A stretch of 35,049 bases of DNA, taken from NCBI GenBank assembly GCA_026712905.1, contig JAPOPM010000013.1:1-35049 (forward strand), given 5' to 3'. This document shows positions 31,447-35,049 of the stretch, one piece after another. This DNA is from Deltaproteobacteria bacterium (GTDB taxonomy: Bacteria; Desulfobacterota; Binatia; UBA9968; JAJDTQ01). The notes under the pieces are model-generated. The model saw only the letters and a program-made list of their open reading frames with translations, was not told where the DNA came from and made no database searches. A program made the position numbers and the translations under genes. Numbering within the stretch: the first letter of the stretch is position 1; every line of letters starts with the position of its first letter.

Positions 31447-32475
31447 TCAGTCCGCCAGTCGCTCGATCACCGCATCGGCGAAGGCCTCGGTGCCCAGGTC
31501 TCCGCCCAGGTCGGGGGTCTTGCGGTCCTCGTCGAGGGCCAGGTCGTAGGCGGTCTTGATGCGCTCGGCGACTTGGCGGCAGCCTTCGTCTTCGCGCGTG
31601 TCCGCCAGGTGGTTGAGCATCATCACCGCGGACATCAGCATGGCCAGCGGATTGGCCGCCCCGGTTCCCGCGATGTCCGGCGCGGAGCCGTGCACCGCCT
31701 CGAAGACGGCCCGGTCCTCGCCGAAGTTGGCCCCGGGCACCACCCCGAGTCCGCCCACGAGGCCCGCGCACAGGTCGCTGATGACGTCGCCGTAGAGGTT
31801 CTCCAACAGCAGCACGTCGAAGCGGCCCGGGTCCTGGACCAGCTTCATGCAGCCCGCGTCGATGATGTTCTCCTCGTACTCGATGTTCGGGTACTCGTGC
31901 TGGTGGATGCGGCGGGCGCACTCCAGGAACAGGCCGTCCGTGACCTTCATGATGTTGGCCTTGTGGAAGACCGTGATCTTGCGGCGCTGGCGCCGGGTGG
32001 CGAAGCGGAACGCCCAGTGGGCGATCCGCAGGCTGGCGCTCTTGGTCGCCACCTTCATGCTCATCACGACGTCGTCGGTGACCTGGTTTTCGACGCCGCT
32101 GTAGAGTCCTTCGGTGTTCTCGCGCACGATGATGAGGTCCACGTCGTCGAACCGGGTCTGGACGCCCGCCAGCGAGCGTACCGGGCGCACGGCGGCGTAC
32201 AGGTTCAGGCGCTGCCGCAGTTGGACGTTGACCGAGGTGAAACCCTCGCCCACCGGTGTGGTGCACGGTCCCTTGAGAGCGATCCCACGGTGCTCGATGG
32301 CCTCGATGGTGGACTCCGGAAGCACGTCCGAGCCGTGTTCCAGCGCGGCCACGCCTGCCTTGCATTCGGTCCACTCGACGGGCGCGCCGGCCGCGTCCAT
32401 GACCCGCCGCACCGCTGCCGTGATTTCGGGGCCGATGCCGTCCCCGGGGATGAGTACTGCGGAATGTGTCTTCAT
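31447..32475 (-). CDS. NAD-dependent isocitrate dehydrogenase (isocitrate/isopropylmalate family)
   Basis: The 342-residue cytoplasmic enzyme oxidatively decarboxylates isocitrate to 2-oxoglutarate. The substrate loop TSVNVQLRQRLNLYAAVRP carries the Ser and Asn typical of isocitrate rather than isopropylmalate enzymes. NENTEGLYSGVE-like and DIAGTGAANP motifs follow. At the coenzyme-specificity site (HGSAPDIAG, 262-270) Asp267-Ile268 replaces the Lys-Tyr of E. coli NADP enzyme, which indicates NAD. ATG 32475 gives the normal MKTHSAVLIPGDGIGPEI start; an ATG at 32511 is possible. It is divergent from the dehalogenase gene across a 140-base gap that shows nothing else clear. Confidence 0.87.
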   Translation of the reverse strand: MKTHSAVLIPGDGIGPEITAAVRRVMDAAGAPVEWTECKAGVAALEHGSDVLPESTIEAIEHRGIALKGPCTTPVGEGFTSVNVQLRQRLNLYAAVRPVRSLAGVQTRFDDVDLIIVRENTEGLYSGVENQVTDDVVMSMKVATKSASLRIAHWAFRFATRRQRRKITVFHKANIMKVTDGLFLECARRIHQHEYPNIEYEENIIDAGCMKLVQDPGRFDVLLLENLYGDVISDLCAGLVGGLGVVPGANFGEDRAVFEAVHGSAPDIAGTGAANPLAMLMSAVMMLNHLADTREDEGCRQVAERIKTAYDLALDEDRKTPDLGGDLGTEAFADAVIERLAD

Positions 32476-32615
32476 GGCTCTTGAACCGTTTCCGATGTTG
32501 TCGTTCGTCATGCCGTCGGGCGTAGCGCCCGCGGGAGAGCCTCCAGTATAGCCGAGGGAAGCGGGTTTTGCATTTTCAACCCCTTTCTGGCAACGGACTG
32601 TTGCAAGGGACGACG

Positions 32616-33488
32616 ATGTTCGAGGGATTCGCGACACACGATATCGACCGCGGGAATGCCACCATCCATTGCCGCGCCGGCGGTCAGGGCAACCCCGTCC
32701 TGCTGTTGCATGGATTCCCGCAGAGTCACGTGCAGTGGCATCGGCTGGCGCCGCTGCTGATGGACGAATTCACGCTGGTTGTCCCCGACCTCCGCGGTTA
32801 CGGAGCGAGCCGGGGACCCGAGCCCGATTCGGAGCACGTCAACTACTCCAAGCGTGAGATGGCCAAGGACATGGTTCATGTCATGTCGGAGCTTGGTCAT
32901 GACCGGTTCGGCGTCGTCTCGCATGACCGCGGCGCGAGGGTGGGTTATCGGCTGGCTCTCGATTCTCCCGAGCGGGTCAGCCATTTCGTAAGCCTGGACA
33001 CCGTCCCGACGCTGGACTCCTGGGAGGCCACGGACATGAACGTCTCCATCAGGCGTTTCCACTGGTCCTTCCTGGCTCAACCCGCGCCCTTGCCCGAACG
33101 AATGATCGGCGCGGACCCGGACTTCTTCATCATGCACCTGCTGGATCGGTGGGCCGGAGGGCCGGGGTTGTTGGATCCGGCGGCGGTCGAAGCGTACAAG
33201 GCGGCGTTCCGAAGACCCAGCGTGCGGCAGGCGATGCTGGAAGACTACCGCGCCGGCGCAACCATCGACTTCGAGCACGATCGGCAAGACCGGCAGACGG
33301 GACGGAAGCTCCGGTGCCCGGTCCTGGTGGTGCGCGGGTCGCCGCGCCGGCCCAAACCGCTGGGCCCGGTTTGGGAACGTTGGGCCGATGACGTGTCCGA
33401 GGCTGCCTTGGACTGCGGCCACTTCATCGCCGAGGAGGCGCCGGAGGCTTGTGCGGAAGCCGTTCGCCGTTTCCTGTCGGCCGGGTAG
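32616..33488 (+). CDS. Fluoroacetate/haloacetate dehalogenase-type alpha/beta hydrolase
   Basis: The 290-residue enzyme hydrolyses the carbon-halogen bond of haloacetates through an Asp ester intermediate. All residues known from the fluoroacetate dehalogenase structure are in register: nucleophile Asp104 with carboxylate-binding Arg105 and Arg108 (SHDRGAR), triad Asp128 and His269, and the fluoride pocket His149, Trp150 and Tyr211. The oxyanion segment is LLLHGFPQSH. AAGGGA precedes ATG 32616. The identification is firm as a family member; whether the natural substrate is fluoroacetate, chloroacetate or another acid is open. Confidence 0.85.
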   Translation: MFEGFATHDIDRGNATIHCRAGGQGNPVLLLHGFPQSHVQWHRLAPLLMDEFTLVVPDLRGYGASRGPEPDSEHVNYSKREMAKDMVHVMSELGHDRFGVVSHDRGARVGYRLALDSPERVSHFVSLDTVPTLDSWEATDMNVSIRRFHWSFLAQPAPLPERMIGADPDFFIMHLLDRWAGGPGLLDPAAVEAYKAAFRRPSVRQAMLEDYRAGATIDFEHDRQDRQTGRKLRCPVLVVRGSPRRPKPLGPVWERWADDVSEAALDCGHFIAEEAPEACAEAVRRFLSAG

Positions 33489-33523
33489 GGCGGCCTTGCC
33501 GCTGCATTACGGGGGTACGACCG

Positions 33524-34354
33524 ATGAGCGCACAGGTGGAAATCCGGCTCGACGTTCCGTACGGGGGCGGCCCCGACGGCAAGCTTGGCAACGACGTGTA
33601 CCTGCCCGCCGGCCCGGGACCGCATCCGGCGCTGCTGTGCTTTCACGGCGGCGCCTGGGCCCACGGCAGCCACCGCCAGTACCAGGAGTGGGGGCCGTGG
33701 CTGGCGGCCCGGGGCTATGCCCTGGTGGCGGTGGACTACCGGTTGTCGAAGAACGTCTCGCCGTCGTGGCCGGGCGTGCACGAGGACATCCGGCGGGCGT
33801 CGCGCTGGCTGATCGAAGAGGCGCCCGGGCTGCGCGTCGACGCCACGCGGCTGGGTTTCGTGGGCGATTCCGCCGGCGGACACATGGCGGCGCTGCTTTC
33901 CCTGGAGGATTGGGTCCGGCCGCATCTGCGCACGGTGGTGGGAGTCTACGGCATCTACGACCTCTTGGACTGGTGGGAGGTGACCCAAAAGCGCAACGAC
34001 GACCCGGTGGGCCGGCTCATGGGCCGTACGCCCGTCGAGGCTCCGGAAGATTACCGCCGTTTCTCGCCCCTCCAGGGGGTCGAGGCCCAAGGGGTGCCGC
34101 CCGGGGTGCCCTACCTCATCATCCACGGCGAGCAGGACCCCATCGTCCACCACAACCAGTCGGAACGCTTCATCGCCGCCCTGCGCGCGGCCGGCGCCGA
34201 GGTCGAGACCCTGTTCGTCCCGGACGCCGGCCACTCGTGGTTCACCTACCTGCCGGGAGAACCCGACCGCCGCCGCGTCGATCAGGAGCCCAACGTCACC
34301 GTGGCGCCGGTGCTGCTCGACTTCCTGGAGCGCACGCTGGCATCCCGCGGTTAG
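33524..34354 (+). CDS. Alpha/beta hydrolase, carboxylesterase (HSL/BD-FAE type)
   Basis: The 276-residue cytoplasmic esterase shows the HGGAW oxyanion motif, nucleophile Ser in GDSAGGHMAAL, Asp in HGEQDPIV and His in AGHSWF. These are the marks of the hormone-sensitive lipase/BD-FAE group that cleaves short acyl or aryl esters. ATG 33524 follows GGGGGT; it starts 35 bases after the dehalogenase stop, so the two are probably co-transcribed. Upstream in-frame codons overlap the dehalogenase gene. It may open an ester or lactone before dehalogenation, but this is only inferred from adjacency. Confidence 0.85.
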   Translation: MSAQVEIRLDVPYGGGPDGKLGNDVYLPAGPGPHPALLCFHGGAWAHGSHRQYQEWGPWLAARGYALVAVDYRLSKNVSPSWPGVHEDIRRASRWLIEEAPGLRVDATRLGFVGDSAGGHMAALLSLEDWVRPHLRTVVGVYGIYDLLDWWEVTQKRNDDPVGRLMGRTPVEAPEDYRRFSPLQGVEAQGVPPGVPYLIIHGEQDPIVHHNQSERFIAALRAAGAEVETLFVPDAGHSWFTYLPGEPDRRRVDQEPNVTVAPVLLDFLERTLASRG

Positions 34355-34387
34355 AACCCCAGTTCCGAGTCAGGGTGCGGGCCTCGC

Positions 34388-34864
34388 TCAGACCAGCCGT
34401 TTCTCCAGAAAAACGCTGAGCGGGTCCTCTCGATAGTCCCCGAAAGGAGGAATACGCACGTATCCGGAATGTTCGTAGAGGGCGAGCGCCTCGGGTTGAC
34501 GGACGCCAGTCTCCAATCGCGCGAGGTCGATGCCGTGGGTGAGGAGATCGGTTTCGAGCGCCTCCATCATCGCCCGACCAACGCCACGGCGGCGGGCGGC
34601 CGGATCGACGAATACGCGCTTGATCTCACCGTAGCCCCCAGGCATGCGCTTCACGGCCCCGCATCCAACCGCTTCACCGCCGACAAAGGCGGCGAGGAAG
34701 GTCACGTCCGACCCTTCCAACACCTCGATCGGATCGAGGTGGTTGCTCTCAGCCGGATACAGGGATGTCTGAAGCCGGTCGAGTTCGCCGATAAGCCGGC
34801 GGACCGCCGGGTCCGCCGGCGCGAGAGGCCGAATCTCGACGGCCACGCCGTCTTCTCCAGGCAT
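34388..34864 (-). CDS. GNAT-family N-acetyltransferase
   Basis: The 158-residue acyl-CoA-dependent acetyltransferase has the core motif EIKRVFVDPAARRRGVGRAMM (acetyl-CoA pyrophosphate loop RRRGVG) and a late LYEHSGYVRIPPFGDY. This pattern is common in the GNAT subgroup annotated as PanZ/ElaA-like or amino-acid acetyltransferases. GAGGAG precedes the ATG at 34864. It is convergent with the esterase gene and near the AT-rich right edge. The substrate is unknown. Confidence 0.85.
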   Translation of the reverse strand: MPGEDGVAVEIRPLAPADPAVRRLIGELDRLQTSLYPAESNHLDPIEVLEGSDVTFLAAFVGGEAVGCGAVKRMPGGYGEIKRVFVDPAARRRGVGRAMMEALETDLLTHGIDLARLETGVRQPEALALYEHSGYVRIPPFGDYREDPLSVFLEKRLV

Positions 34865-35049
34865 GTGGGCTCACTCCTCTTCCACAAGTAACAATTGGCA
34901 ACCCGCCAGATTAGCCCATCTTTAACATGAATGTGGGGATTTAGGGTATTTTGTGTACGGGTGCACCATCTAACCTATTGAATTCATTGAGATCATGTTT
35001 CTGGGGACGGAATGTAGTGCCATACTAATGTATCATGGCTTGCATTCCG
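34865..35049. other. AT-rich intergenic end of the window with edge hairpin
   Basis: No gene is seen here. From about 34885 the base composition drops sharply in GC compared with the rest of the window. The last 42 bases (35008-35049) form an imperfect hairpin: CGGAATG (35008-35014) with CATTCCG (35043-35049), then GCCAT (35019-35023) with ATGGC (35035-35039) around an 11-base loop. It may be part of a mobile element end, a promoter region or an rRNA/tRNA upstream region outside the window. Confidence 0.5.

Overview
The window is a GC-rich stretch from a Gram-negative bacterium: it has Sec signal peptides, periplasmic binding proteins and type IV pilus genes. Almost all genes lie in tight, ATGA/GTGA-overlapping operons. 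The gene mix (general and branched-chain amino-acid ABC transporters, many catabolic enzymes, a Pht5-like decarboxylase, a reductive-dehalogenase-like protein, REP/RAYT repeats) suggests a metabolically versatile uncultured lineage, perhaps Tectomicrobia, Desulfobacterota or Rhodospirillales-like. No rRNA or marker gene is present, so this placement is only an impression.

Left part, 1-8399, all on the minus strand. In transcription order it holds a soluble pyridine nucleotide transhydrogenase (sthA), a complete branched-chain amino-acid-type ABC importer (binding protein, livG, livF, livH, livM), and the start of a general L-amino-acid ABC importer (aapJ, then aapQ, which runs off the left edge). 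A strong stem-loop follows each binding-protein gene, the usual way of making more binding protein than membrane components.

Centre, 8533-23087, minus strand. This reads as one large catabolic operon with a promoter candidate at 23178-23205 and a terminator at 8508-8524. In order it encodes a two-domain alpha/beta hydrolase of the 2,6-dihydroxypseudooxynicotine hydrolase type, an aldehyde dehydrogenase, a benzoate-CoA-ligase-type enzyme, a class II aldolase, a Pht5-like decarboxylase, the three subunits of a molybdenum hydroxylase, a ferritin-like protein with two ExxH motifs that is translationally coupled to the molybdenum subunit, an enoyl-CoA hydratase, a UbiD-family decarboxylase and a TSUP-family exporter. 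Together they look like a degradation route for an aromatic or N-heterocyclic carboxylic acid: ring hydroxylation, decarboxylation, CoA activation, C-C hydrolysis, aldehyde oxidation and product export. I do not recognise this combination as a described pathway, and it is the best candidate here for a new system.

Right part, 23272-35049. Plus-strand genes encode a secreted alpha/beta hydrolase with Glu in place of the nucleophilic Ser and a short minor-pilin cluster (prepilin peptidase, GspH/FimT, PilV, PilW). Convergent to these are a cytoplasmic reductive-dehalogenase-like iron-sulfur protein and a 65-residue partner. Next come a TrpF-like protein without its catalytic Cys and a luciferase-like monooxygenase. 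A REP-associated tyrosine transposase (RAYT) follows, with its palindromic repeats on both sides. The end holds an NAD-type isocitrate dehydrogenase, a fluoroacetate-dehalogenase-type hydrolase with all its signature residues, an esterase and a GNAT acetyltransferase. The last 180 bases are AT-rich and end in a hairpin cut by the window edge. I recognised no transcription regulator, tRNA, rRNA or CRISPR array.
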